NCBI GenBank assembly: GCA_045657105.1
Contig: JAZOSN010000021.1
Span: 1 to 64,000, forward strand
DNA: 64,000 bases
Reading direction: 5' to 3'
Source of the DNA: SIG672 sp045657105
GTDB taxonomy: Bacteria > Bacillota > Clostridia > Oscillospirales > CAG-272
Below the pieces are notes generated by a model that did no database searches, was not told the DNA's origin, and saw only the letters and a list, made by a program, of their open reading frames with translations. The translations under genes were made by a program, and so were the position numbers. Positions 22,601 to 29,114 of this stretch are shown in pieces; positions within the stretch are counted from its first letter, which is position 1; every line of letters starts with the position of its first letter.

Positions 22601-25154
22601 CCGTGTATTTTCCGCCGTTAATATCGACAGTTGCATTTTCCTCTACGGTAAGCATGCTTCCGTCAGTGCCGCTCATAGCAAGTATACTTACGTTCTCACA
22701 GAAAACTGCCTTCGAGGCGCCTGCAACTATAATTGCGGACTGCGACTCTACCGATTTTCCGTCTATCAGGAGAAGATCGGTCGTTGCCGATGCCGACAGA
22801 CCGAGTGTCAGTGTTACACCGCTCTCTAAGATATTTCCTTCACCGTCTTTTCCGACAACGAAAAGGCTTCCGACAAACCCTTGTGCACGGGTGAGCGTAC
22901 AGGGTGTCGTCGAGAATATCTGTGTACTGCTGAGTATATACAGAGTTTCGCTTATTTCTATATCGTTTACGATCTTGATATAAGGATCGCCTGCGAGTAT
23001 CGCCGCTTTAAGTTCCTCAAAGGTCTTAACTACGGTAGCACTCCACATACCGTCAACGATCTCACCGCTATAATCGGTATAGGCAGGTATCTGCGCGTCG
23101 CTTTCTGTCACGCTAAGCTTATTTACTATCGCCGTCGCCCAATAGTCCGAAGGGAGAGCTCCCTCAACGTCAAGATCAACGTAGTTGTCCTTGTTTATGA
23201 TAAGCTTTGCTCCTGTGCTGTTACCCCAGATTATATTTCCGCCGCCGCTTGCACTGTTACCCGATACAGTAATGCCCGATGCGGTAGTGGTCGTGCCGGT
23301 GGTAGTGGTATATAAAAATCCGCCCTTCCCCGCACTGTTGCCTATCGCGGTCACGTTATAAAGATCAACTATACTCTTGTTTGATATGAACAGAGCACCG
23401 CCGTTGCCGTACGAGGTGTTCTGCGTAAACACGCATGAGTGGATAGTCGTTTTTACCGCTCCGGTATAGATAAAGACTGTCGCCGCGTTTGACGTATTGC
23501 TTTCAAGGCAGGCGTTGCCGGTAAAGCTGCTTCCGTATATTTCAGAAGTCGCTCCCGAGCCAAGATATATTGCACTTCCCGCCTTCGAAACGCTGTTTTT
23601 TATGTTACTGTTGTACAGTTTAAGATCAGATGCACTACTGTAAATGGCTCCCGCATTACCCGTAGCGGTATTGCCCTGCGCGTCCATCTTATTTATAATT
23701 GCAGCAGACTCTGCGATCAGGTAAATAGCTCCTGCGGCAGACGCGGTGTTACTGTAAAACTGCGCTCTGTCTATTTCGAGAGTTGCTCCGTCAGAGTAAA
23801 TTGCACCGCCGCCCGAGGTCGCACTGTTCTCGCTAAACTCGCAGTTCTTTGCATACGCGCAGGACCCCTCTGCAAGATAAACGGCTCCTGCGCTCGTTGC
23901 AGAGTTGGAAGCAAAGCCGACGTTCAGAAGTGAAACGTCGTTTGCTATACTAAGAGTGTTGTGACCTGATGCGAAGATCGCACCGCCGTTCGTTCCCGCG
24001 GTGTTCCCGTTAAACTCCGAGTCGGTGAAATTTATTGCGGAGTAACTTCCGCCTACGTATATAGCTCCGCCTGCGCTCACCGAGCTATTTTCCTCGAAGA
24101 CGGTATCCTGTGCAGAAACTCTTCCCGATGCAAAGATCGCGCCGCCGTTCGATCCGGCGTGGTTGCCCGAGAAAAGGACTCCGCTGCTTACAATCTCACT
24201 GTTTCCGCCGAGATAGAGCTTTGCACCCGTACTTGCAGGCAGATAGATGGCTCCGCCGGCAGTGCTCGACGTGTTATTTTTTATTTGTGCCGAGTATATG
24301 TAGATCGTACGGTAGTTATAGAAAGCTCCTGCTCTGTTTGCAGAGTTGCCCTCGAAAAGTCCGCCGTAAACCGACAGGGTTGCATAGTTATAGAAGGCTC
24401 CGCCGTAGATAGAGGTACCCGAGGTATTTACAGAGTTGTTCGTATATTCTCCTCCGTAAACGTTCATTTCGGCGTCTTTTGAAAGTATTGCAACTGCGCC
24501 GCCTATGTTGCTTGTATTGGAAAGCTCGTAAATGGAATTATGAGCTCTCTCGTTTCCGACCTTTTTACAGTTAGTGATAACGAGATTATCGTAAAGGTCC
24601 GCTTTTGCATTCGGACATACGAAGATCACCGTTCCTACTACGTCAACGGTCATATTTTCACTGTTTCCGTTTACGGTAAGCGCACTTGCCGTGTCGCCGT
24701 TAAAGCCTCCGACAGAAAGCGTTACCTGCTCTGTGCAAAGATTATCCTCGCTATCCTGTCCGACGACGAAAACGTCCCCTGCAAATTCAGGGCTTCTCGT
24801 CAGGGTGATGGCACTCTCGCTATAAACGATAGTGTCGCTCTTTACATAGAAGGTTCTGTCAATGGCAAAATTATCGGTGATGCAGATTGCATCAATATCC
24901 TCCGACAGTGCCTGTTCGAGCTCCTCTGCGCTCGAAACGCTCCTGAACGTATTAGGAAATCCGACAAGATCCCCTTCGCCGATCACCGGCGGAAAGACAG
25001 AATCTACATCTCCTGTGTCGTCCGATCCGCTATCCGAGCCACCGGTGGCAAGGATCTCCGAAACGGCTGCTACTGCTTGTATCGGTATTATGCTTATAAG
25101 CATAAGTATCGCCGATAAAAGCGCAAGAATTCGGGTTAAAAACTTAGTTTTCAT
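13689..25154 (-). CDS. Giant secreted beta-helix / PLD-fold / LamG / SGNH hydrolase protein
   Basis: 3,821 residues with a signal peptide at 1-29. Domains in order: three beta-helix modules (about 70-700, 700-1375, 1380-2190), each opened by a header such as 'ELEQALSEDIDAICITDNF' and packed with GGAI/GGAV and FxxN tetrapeptides (about 30 GGA[IVFLM]) like Chlamydia Pmp proteins; a phospholipase D-like fold (about 2240-2690) with two HxK motifs (His2426 'HTK', His2650 'HNK'); two CxxC units (about 2738, 2773); four LamG/concanavalin-like domains (about 2805-3575), each ending in an 'FKG.IYSVNLF'-type motif, with a third CxxC before the last; and a C-terminal SGNH/GDSL hydrolase (Ser3608 in 'GDSITEG', 'GTNDY', Asp3791 and His3794 in 'DGLHPN'). 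There is no sortase motif or dockerin. It is monocistronic, with its own promoter. Likely a surface adhesin with esterase activity; substrate unknown. Confidence 0.88.
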   Translation of the reverse strand: MKTKFLTRILALLSAILMLISIIPIQAVAAVSEILATGGSDSGSDDTGDVDSVFPPVIGEGDLVGFPNTFRSVSSAEELEQALSEDIDAICITDNFAIDRTFYVKSDTIVYSESAITLTRSPEFAGDVFVVGQDSEDNLCTEQVTLSVGGFNGDTASALTVNGNSENMTVDVVGTVIFVCPNAKADLYDNLVITNCKKVGNERAHNSIYELSNTSNIGGAVAILSKDAEMNVYGGEYTNNSVNTSGTSIYGGAFYNYATLSVYGGLFEGNSANRAGAFYNYRTIYIYSAQIKNNTSSTAGGAIYLPASTGAKLYLGGNSEIVSSGVLFSGNHAGSNGGAIFASGRVSAQDTVFEENSSVSAGGAIYVGGSYSAINFTDSEFNGNTAGTNGGAIFASGHNTLSIANDVSLLNVGFASNSATSAGAVYLAEGSCAYAKNCEFSENSATSGGGAIYSDGATLEIDRAQFYSNTASAAGAIYLIAESAAIINKMDAQGNTATGNAGAIYSSASDLKLYNSNIKNSVSKAGSAIYLGSGATSEIYGSSFTGNACLESNTSNAATVFIYTGAVKTTIHSCVFTQNTSYGNGGALFISNKSIVDLYNVTAIGNSAGKGGFLYTTTTGTTTTASGITVSGNSASGGGNIIWGNSTGAKLIINKDNYVDLDVEGALPSDYWATAIVNKLSVTESDAQIPAYTDYSGEIVDGMWSATVVKTFEELKAAILAGDPYIKIVNDIEISETLYILSSTQIFSTTPCTLTRAQGFVGSLFVVGKDGEGNILESGVTLTLGLSASATTDLLLIDGKSVESQSAIIVAGASKAVFCENVSILAMSGTDGSMLTVEENATVDINGGKYTGNTSVGNAVILNKGILNVNDGLFSGNSADKGGVIYNVGMLNMLGGSLKENVARLGGAIYNLGELTVDSCDISGNVASENGGAIYAELGSVQIKSEIFGNTAALGGAIYFAGGSASLSEATFTSNGATMGGALYIDNADCDVSIVGAVFNTNTAELGGAIYLANGEFDINDCVFIANSATEGGAIYVTNASLAVNNCTFNSNTATNGGAIYSNGADLTLEGSNATLNKALENGGFVYAAAAKVTMSKNSASKNEADKGASVYVSGAKLFSSDDTFEYGYAFEGGAIYAESSEISIGGSSFTGNDADYNGGAINIVGSSAYINNQTQMVANGAANNGGAINASGSTLVVYDTVFNTNSALLDGGAISVDDNSTAKIFTAVFSGNKAGKNGGAVYASDSGTSLLTQICEFTGNTAQTYGGAVYVCSKAKASVYNVVINGNTASKGGFLCLNGSGTEATVIGTTVSDNTSAKGAFIYGIGSGATLYINKVAHSDTSNSSYTPSYWEAALYGTLTIKTIYDDVPEYIEEGNESAGDLSGAFDVSSAKELEDALLAGKKNIRIVADFEIDRTFYITYDVIIFSTARHTLTRAADFGGDIFVVGERADGSNAMIEKADSRLTLGNPSSDTPSLLIIDGNKDNMTVDVVGTVMFICNGAVANVYNNVTVTNCHKNENERTYNEYYKLSRPNRVGGSVAIIPFGGLNIYGGSFINNSVDIEDASSEEGRNSSIGGVFYNESNLKIYAGHFEGNEGARGGIVYNYGTIKIYGGSFVANRATVSGGVYYSASLATSQLNIGYRSSTPVLFKDNVAEVNGGAICTSTLNGIVIYGNTTFEGNKALTGSGGAIHTSSTFTVMNTVFSGNTAKSRGGAMFVTKSTQAYVTRYVYLENCRFIGNSATDGGAISLYCANSTYESGSIVTTDGCEFISNSAENGGSICVERKSNLTVNNTSFDGSIASGEGGAFYIIGESTVSINNSSIANGTATSHGGAISVRSATLKIDGSVIEGNHSEKNGGAIYVAYSSSIDINARVTLNNSTVTGNSADNGGAIYTTRRAIENDTKVLTLKSTDFANNKAKDNGGAVLLTAGVDVFMKDVTFVSNSVSTKSDGAGGAISVVGSTLEIDGGVFTKNRSEYIGGGIYLGTNAVAKLNNVTASRNSARTNGGFIYSSFGQLTMYSGTVNNNSSNMGAGVYLYEGAVSEIYKTEFVANTTLENGAGAFVYTYGTKTVFNGCSFKENVAGGMGGGMYISGKSDAYVYNTNAELNKADKGGFMYETAAGTVVTLAKLSVSGNTAESGGNIIWGNTTNAVLNIDKAKHTDLDTQGATDDAYWESAIEGLLTVNTQSVKVPSASTYTSTVESVKNTVGDASPSVNDVFDLAVNSSNGYINSTYDKFPVLDNSSNFMSRGTTVFDNINGGRVTVDTFVYPKYSTAHNMTVGEALMIYQAMLYKKANPDEEVHIDIASYRFSVQTAVNINRNSRYFGYTRALANENYDEFGFVRVAYLLVSAAKMGIHVNVLAHRDAYPINSAGKLPSTFETYFDAYVNDYCDPEYAPYGTISDYLTFCYFDWTLSNGGKGGTDMMHTKLCAVSHYLDMNGEVHKNAVWTSSSNLDGIYGAGYNANWKLQTATIISDHEDIYRVSVNYLRLMLNYSHQEGIIEFQNKMNVETTSQIDLILAGKGDDIPENERLVYLGSENDDVFELYFTPFGGDILSWSEIYNPYCKYFRELYNSEDYILFTWNAAEYSGTFPLAQQMEKMLIDAFHKNKNPNNKIYVNMESFDPTTFDDLVEGVDIGYKSINEWSLGAIHNKDLQFSYVKDGQRYYVSLLNSLNLHGGSMYYQSNFALVIKEKTCSENSVFSTVARYTTDTDLVSHTFASESKRQEATETEHGYVYKVCTCCGHKEIINTVHYGGQWIIEKVATPTEHGIRYKKCVICDKVIEAEETKYTGSAIDPETNIGVSFTDTTTIPVSIGKTPHTFEATILFQPKSWSRGGVIMGNYSAADNENALNFEIFTEGRVRLFYITNGIRTDVVFSRDIRSIEPVHIAVTVDGNEARLYVNGEFSESIEVTNPLPEIDRPFALGGDIRTDRMQTFKGKIYSVNLFADVRTAEEIISDVSYVGVSAPDLVYSTYFTVNNSPLYVAGNKVSGQTFKKDTLNEIPALDKAPVTFEATLMLPTSYADRAGVIIGNYTDGSSDTVNIEILAGGKLRLYYITDGVKYSYTFETDVRSDKPINLALTVEDLLATLYINGTVTETAELEATIPAITEGFVIGGDHRVNNEQYFKGTIYSVNLFSSVRYWDEITSDILAVSPSEEGLVYSTYFTESGKQSDYGQSFEDNLIGEVDCTLDKTPVTFEALIHLPKGYADRGGVIFGNNGNNDQPINVEIYTNGKLRLYFINGTTKVDCRFDTDVRSDKPVHIALTVDGKLASLYVNGELAEVRELELELPESTMGYRIGGDGRDGNVQYFKGVIYSVNVFDHVRSEQQIAQDMISTAGEGGLLVSTSYLGTKLVTETDTHTNVVFEMITSPTEDGDGLGRLVCASCGKLINVCSVPFTSDGIIHNDYTSTDGALKDGGYYAIDDSFNKAPLTFEALLKLSPRITDRGGVIFGNYDGTSSGRMNLEIYTNGNPRLWYKVNSKSYSYIFNVDIRSEEPVHLAFTIDGLSASLFVDGELVETITLDAPVPFDGSTFCVANDNRLSAQVFKGEIYSASIFADVRTPEEIAHDIIMITSDSDALLFSKYFVASEVVHSKGPWADKVAVFVGDSITEGVNCEGDTYWELLEKMLELKSAVGMGVAGSCISSSSSYGDEHEPLVNRYGDIPADADLITIFMGTNDYGHDTPLGTIDDTTDTSFYGALNIIASALIENNPNAEIVFITPLHRYGYGTNSATGEAHTFDHIPNGAGHTLEDYVNAIKAICDKYSLNVIDLYTELDMDPSADETREYYMEDGLHPNTAGHRQIAEFLEHALEVIGVEDEQQ

Positions 25155-25190
25155 AACCTTCTCCTTAAATTAAATAATATTTATAATATA

Positions 25191-25220
25191 ATTATATCAT
25201 AGTATATATACCGTTGTCAA
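25191..25220 (-). promoter_or_regulatory. Promoter of the giant surface-protein gene
   Basis: TTGACA (25220-25215) and TATAAT (25196-25191), 18-base spacer, minus strand. The ribosome site AAGGAGAAGG precedes the ATG at 25154. Confidence 0.8.
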
Positions 25221-25288
25221 TTCGGTATTGTGTAGAATTCTAGGTCCCGTTTTAGCGCAAAATCGCCAAATTTCAGTCGTAAAATCAC

Positions 25289-25316
25289 AAAAGCACCCGT
25301 TTTTACAGGTGCTTTT
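25289..25316 (-). terminator. Terminator of the glycosyltransferase gene
   Basis: AAAAGCACC/GGTGCTTTT stem (25289-25297 with 25308-25316), 4 bases after the stop on the minus strand. Confidence 0.75.
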
Positions 25317-25319
25317 TAC

Positions 25320-26483
25320 TTATTTTATAACCTTTTCGTATATAGCCATCGCCTGCTTTGCGACCGACTGCGAGCTGAACTCGCCGGCTCTATCTCTCAG
25401 ATAGTTTTCGTCAAGCGTATCAAGGCGCGCGTACATTCTCTTAATTGCTTTTGCAAGATCCTCGGGATCCTCGGTATTGCACATTTCGGCGCAGAGCTCG
25501 TCAAGGAAGCCCTCCGGACCCTTACATCTCGTGCAGACGACGGGAACACCTGCGGCAAGCGCCTCGATAGCGGGAATTCCAAAGGTTTCAATAACCGATG
25601 CCATCACGAGAATATCACTTTCACTGAGGTATTTAGCGATCTCATGCGCGTTCTTTCTTCCGACGAACTCAACGACGTCGTTCATACCGAGCTCGTTTGT
25701 GACGCTCCTGTAATGATCCTCCATAAATCCGCCGCCGACGACCGTAAATTTGAACTTGCCTATTTCGCCGTTATCACGGAGTATTTTGAGTGCGCGTACT
25801 GTGTCGTCAATATGCTTTGGCGGACGCAGCGCGGCAACCGTCGAAAGGCGAAGAACGCCGTCGTTTGAGGGAACCTTCGCGTTTGCGGAAAAAATCGAGG
25901 TATCGACGATATTCGGAAGAGTTTCGGAAATATATCCGTATTTATCTTTGAAAATATCGTTCATATAGTTGCCGACACAGGTGAGGTGTGCATTTTCACA
26001 GGCAAATCGAGCGTATTTTTCCTTTGCACCCGTGAAAAAGCTTTCAAAATAGGTCGCGTGCTCGGTAATAACGACAGGAACCCCATATTTTTTGCCGATA
26101 ACCGCCGAAGCGTATCCTGCACCGAGAAGAACCTGCGCGTGAATGACATCAGGCTTTCCGTTTTCCTTTACGTACCGGCAAAAGAGCTTGTCCAGCTTTT
26201 TAGTATACGATCTGATAAACGCTCCGTATGCAAATTTCGAATAATCGACCATTCGCTTTGCATAGAGCGTATATCCCTCATACTCATTTTTATAGGATTT
26301 CTTCATAAAGGGATATTTATATACGGTCTTGATTCCCTGCGGATCAACGTATATCATATTCACCTTGACCTTTCCGCTTTCGCTCAGCGCGCGGCAAAAG
26401 GTCTGATGATATGTGCCGGTTATCTTATCTCTTTCGCTCGGAAACCATGTCGGTATCACGAGGACGTGAAGCTTATCTTTCAT
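25320..26483 (-). CDS. Glycosyltransferase family 4 (GT-B fold)
   Basis: 387 residues, cytoplasmic, retaining glycosyltransferase that moves a sugar from a nucleotide donor. The N-terminal acceptor half begins 'VLVIPTWFPSERDKITGTYH', typical of exopolysaccharide or teichoic-acid GT4 enzymes. The C-terminal donor half has 'VVGGGFMEDHYRS', 'FVGRKNAHEIAKYL' and the E-x7-E region 'ETFGIPAIEALAAGVPVV'. 'ITEHATYF' is the acceptor-side histidine segment. The gene is monocistronic, with its own promoter and terminator. There is no polysaccharide cluster around it, so donor and acceptor cannot be named. Confidence 0.88.
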   Translation of the reverse strand: MKDKLHVLVIPTWFPSERDKITGTYHQTFCRALSESGKVKVNMIYVDPQGIKTVYKYPFMKKSYKNEYEGYTLYAKRMVDYSKFAYGAFIRSYTKKLDKLFCRYVKENGKPDVIHAQVLLGAGYASAVIGKKYGVPVVITEHATYFESFFTGAKEKYARFACENAHLTCVGNYMNDIFKDKYGYISETLPNIVDTSIFSANAKVPSNDGVLRLSTVAALRPPKHIDDTVRALKILRDNGEIGKFKFTVVGGGFMEDHYRSVTNELGMNDVVEFVGRKNAHEIAKYLSESDILVMASVIETFGIPAIEALAAGVPVVCTRCKGPEGFLDELCAEMCNTEDPEDLAKAIKRMYARLDTLDENYLRDRAGEFSSQSVAKQAMAIYEKVIK

Positions 26484-26513
26484 TTTAAAATCTCCTGTTT
26501 TGATCTATAATAC

Positions 26514-26542
26514 ATTTTAACACACGCGGCGTATTATGTCAA
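26514..26542 (-). promoter_or_regulatory. Promoter of the glycosyltransferase gene
   Basis: TTGACA (26542-26537) and TAAAAT (26519-26514), 17-base spacer. It partly overlaps the approach to the upstream terminator. Confidence 0.7.
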
Positions 26543-26549
26543 GAAGAAA

Positions 26550-26574
26550 AACCCGTCGGAAATTCCGACGGGTT
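26550..26574 (-). terminator. Terminator of the DUF4353-like lipoprotein gene
   Basis: Twelve-bp stem AACCCGTCGGAA/TTCCGACGGGTT (26550-26561 with 26563-26574) followed by TTTTC on the minus strand, 6 bases past the stop. Confidence 0.85.
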
Positions 26575-26580
26575 ATCATT

Positions 26581-27540
26581 TTAAAATTCAAATTTGTTTC
26601 CGTTGACCGTGACCTGGACATTATCCGAGGGCTCGACTTTAAGTGCCGAGAACGGACTGTTGTCATAGCTCTCGACCGTGATCTTTCCGCCTTGAAGATC
26701 GATCACCTGCTCTGCCTTTACTGCCGAGTCAACACTGCTGATCGAAATATCTCCGCCCGAAATGATAACGTTCGTATAAGCCTGAATTCCCTCGTCGCCT
26801 GCGGTGATCTTAACGCTTCCAGCCTTGATCTCCACAAAGCCGAGCGTTGCATCGTTATCCTGAGTAGATTTAAGTCCGTCGCCGGCGGCGGTAACGGTAA
26901 CGCTTCCGCCCTTGACCTCGAGCGAATCCTTACCTTTAATTCCGTGATTTGCCGCAGTTACGGTAATATTTCCGCTTTCGATATTGACGTCGTCCTTTCC
27001 GGTTATGCCGTCGTTATAATTTGCGGTAACCGTCAGAGAGCCCTCTCCCATAATAAAGAGGTCGTCCTTTGAGAAAATAGCCGCATCGGGTTCGTCCTCG
27101 CCGACGGGAAGAATATAACTGCCCCCGTCCGAAACGAGGTTTGTAGTATCCTTTTCAAGAACTATATAAAGATTTTTCGCCTGCTTGCAGTATATCGGGG
27201 CGTTGTTTGAGCAGTGAATATCAACTCCCGAAAGAACGAGGAAAACGTCGCCTTTACTGAGAGTGTCCACTATTATCTGTCCGTCGGTAAGCTTACCGCT
27301 GAGCTTATAGGTGCCGGGCGCGTTTACCGTCAGAACACTGCCTGATACCGTGAGTCCGGACGTATTGTCCGCCGATATGGTGTTTTCAGAAAGCGTGATG
27401 TTTACGGGATCATTTGAGGGCTCAGGAAGATTTCCGTCGCCCGGAACAGTGCTATCCTCAGGCGCGGTACAGGAAAATGCAAAAACAGTCAAAGAAGCGA
27501 TAACGAGAAATAGTGCCGAGATCTTTAATATTTTTTTCAT
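26581..27540 (-). CDS. Lipoprotein with DUF4353-type carbohydrate-binding beta-helix
   Basis: 319 residues from the ATG at 27540, chosen for the strong AAAGGAGGC 5 bases upstream. A lipoprotein signal ends in lipobox 'FAFSC' (residues 20-24), then a Pro/Asp-rich linker. The rest is a stack of strand repeats: 'YKLSGKLTDGQIIVD', 'DDLFIMGEGSLTVTA', 'NDGITGKDDVNIESG', 'NHGIKGKDSLEVKGG', 'GDGLKSTQDNDATLG' and so on. This is the pattern of DUF4353 / Cthe_2159-like proteins, calcium-stabilised right-handed helices that bind acidic polysaccharides in Clostridium thermocellum. It would sit on the outer face of the membrane. Binding of cellulose or pectin is family knowledge, not shown here. Confidence 0.82.
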   Translation of the reverse strand: MKKILKISALFLVIASLTVFAFSCTAPEDSTVPGDGNLPEPSNDPVNITLSENTISADNTSGLTVSGSVLTVNAPGTYKLSGKLTDGQIIVDTLSKGDVFLVLSGVDIHCSNNAPIYCKQAKNLYIVLEKDTTNLVSDGGSYILPVGEDEPDAAIFSKDDLFIMGEGSLTVTANYNDGITGKDDVNIESGNITVTAANHGIKGKDSLEVKGGSVTVTAAGDGLKSTQDNDATLGFVEIKAGSVKITAGDEGIQAYTNVIISGGDISISSVDSAVKAEQVIDLQGGKITVESYDNSPFSALKVEPSDNVQVTVNGNKFEF

Positions 27541-27595
27541 AACTGCCTCCTTTATATTGACAGGCAAAGCCCTTGCCCGTCAGATAATATATAAT

Positions 27596-27624
27596 ATTCT
27601 ACCACCTCACGGTGTATTTGTCAA
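27596..27624 (-). promoter_or_regulatory. Promoter of the DUF4353-like gene, overlapping the end of the htrA-like gene
   Basis: TTGACA (27624-27619) contains the stop codon of the upstream gene; TAGAAT (27601-27596) follows after 17 bases. Confidence 0.75.
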
Positions 27625-28967
27625 GAAACGCGCGTAAAGAGCGAAGAGGTAAGCGAGATCGAAACGTCAAGCGTTTCGCCGCCGCGCTCGACCTTGAAGG
27701 TGACCTCGTCACCCTCGGAAAGCGACAGAATAAAGTCGATAACGGTAAAGCGTCTGTTTACCTCGCGACTGACTCCGTTGCAGGACACCGCGATAATAAC
27801 GTCGCCGACCAAAAGCTTTCCGTCAGATGCAGAACCGGATGTGACCTCGGATACGGTCACCTTTTCCTGTATCACTGTCTTCATATTTTCCTTATCAAAG
27901 ACAGAACAAAAATCCTGCGCCTTCAAGAGAACACCGAGCGTGGCCTTATAAACTCCGCTTTTCCCTTTGTTTTCATAGTTGCTTATCACGTTTTCTGCAA
28001 CACTGTAAGCAATATTCGACGGAATCGCATATCCGATATTTTCTATTTCACCAGATTCAAGCTTGGCGTTCACGATGCCGATAAGATGTCCGTTTCGGTC
28101 AAAGAGTCCGCCGCCGCTGTTTCCGTGGTTTACGGGAGTATCAATACGCATAAGGCGCATCTCGGTATTTCCCACGCCGCTCGTCGCCTTCATTTTAACG
28201 TATTCCGAGTCAACGCTAACGACACCCGACGTAACAGATATTCCGTCACTTTCGGGATTTCCGATTGCAACGGCAAGCTCTCCCGCCGCCACATTATCCG
28301 AGTTTGCAAGCGTTATCTCTGTAACGTTTGCGCTCTTTATCACATCACTTCCCTCGACTTTGAGTACCGCAAGATCGTGTGTCATACTGCCGCCGACGAA
28401 GGTCGCGTCTATTCGCATTTCGTTATAGTGGAGTCCGTAAAGATAAAGCTCTATTTTCTTGCTTATTCCGTTTTCGGATATGCAGTCTGCATCGTAAACA
28501 ACGTGATAATTGGTTATTATGTAGGCATCTCCGCGCTCCTTGTCGAGCTTATAAACGACGCCTGCTCCCGAGCCCGAAAACTCACTGATGATCGGCTCTC
28601 TTCCCTGTCCGACGTACTGCTTTTGCTCGAACGTAGCGAAAATACTAACCGCCGAGCGGATCGCAAGAGAGGCAGCCATCGATGCATCGCTTCCGTACGA
28701 GGTACCGTCTTTGCCGTTTTCTCCGTCCTTACCGTTCTCGCCGTCCTTGCCGTTTTGCCCGTCGACTCCGTCTTTTCCGTCAGAGCCGTCCTTGCCGTTT
28801 TCGCCTTTCAGGCTTTCGAGCCACTGCGCTTCGCTTCCCTCAAAGCCGTTACGGACGGCAATATCGTACGCCGACTCACCTGCACACGAAGCGAGCGATA
28901 GAGTGAGCGTCACGATTACGAGAAGCAAGGAGATCATCTTTTTAAGAGATATTTTAAAGCCTTTCAT
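27621..28967 (-). CDS. Lipoprotein HtrA/DegP-like serine protease with collagen-like linker
   Basis: 448 residues from the ATG at 28967 (an in-frame GTG lies two codons upstream). Lipobox 'LASC' puts the acylated Cys at 28. Residues 54-88 are collagen-like G-x-x triplets (GENGKDG units). The trypsin-like domain carries the triad His155 ('TNYHVV'), Asp198 ('THDLAVLKV') and Ser284 ('NHGNSGGG'). A PDZ domain occupies about 350-440 ('LLVGDVIIAVS'). HtrA proteins degrade or refold damaged exported proteins. The usual anchor is a transmembrane helix; a lipid anchor plus a collagen-like spacer is less common. Neighbours on the same strand are separately promoted. Confidence 0.9.
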   Translation of the reverse strand: MKGFKISLKKMISLLLVIVTLTLSLASCAGESAYDIAVRNGFEGSEAQWLESLKGENGKDGSDGKDGVDGQNGKDGENGKDGENGKDGTSYGSDASMAASLAIRSAVSIFATFEQKQYVGQGREPIISEFSGSGAGVVYKLDKERGDAYIITNYHVVYDADCISENGISKKIELYLYGLHYNEMRIDATFVGGSMTHDLAVLKVEGSDVIKSANVTEITLANSDNVAAGELAVAIGNPESDGISVTSGVVSVDSEYVKMKATSGVGNTEMRLMRIDTPVNHGNSGGGLFDRNGHLIGIVNAKLESGEIENIGYAIPSNIAYSVAENVISNYENKGKSGVYKATLGVLLKAQDFCSVFDKENMKTVIQEKVTVSEVTSGSASDGKLLVGDVIIAVSCNGVSREVNRRFTVIDFILSLSEGDEVTFKVERGGETLDVSISLTSSLFTRVS

Positions 28968-29062
28968 AAGCACACCGCCATCAGTTTTTAATATAATACC
29001 TTACAAAGGTGTATTTTCGATGAAAAAACACCGAAATTTAAAGTAACGAATATATTATAACA

Positions 29063-29093
29063 CAAAAAAGGAGAAAACGCAATATTTTCTCCT
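29063..29093 (-). terminator. Terminator of proS
   Basis: Nine-bp stem AGGAGAAAA/TTTTCTCCT (29069-29077 with 29085-29093) followed by a T-run on the minus strand. Confidence 0.8.
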
Positions 29094-29114
29094 CTTTTAT
29101 ATATGAATTTTATT

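Noticed and set aside
18900..24300. Regularly spaced repeats that could be taken for a CRISPR array
   Set aside because: Spacing and sequence are those of GGAI/FxxN protein repeats in one continuous frame; there are no identical direct repeats with unique spacers and no cas genes.
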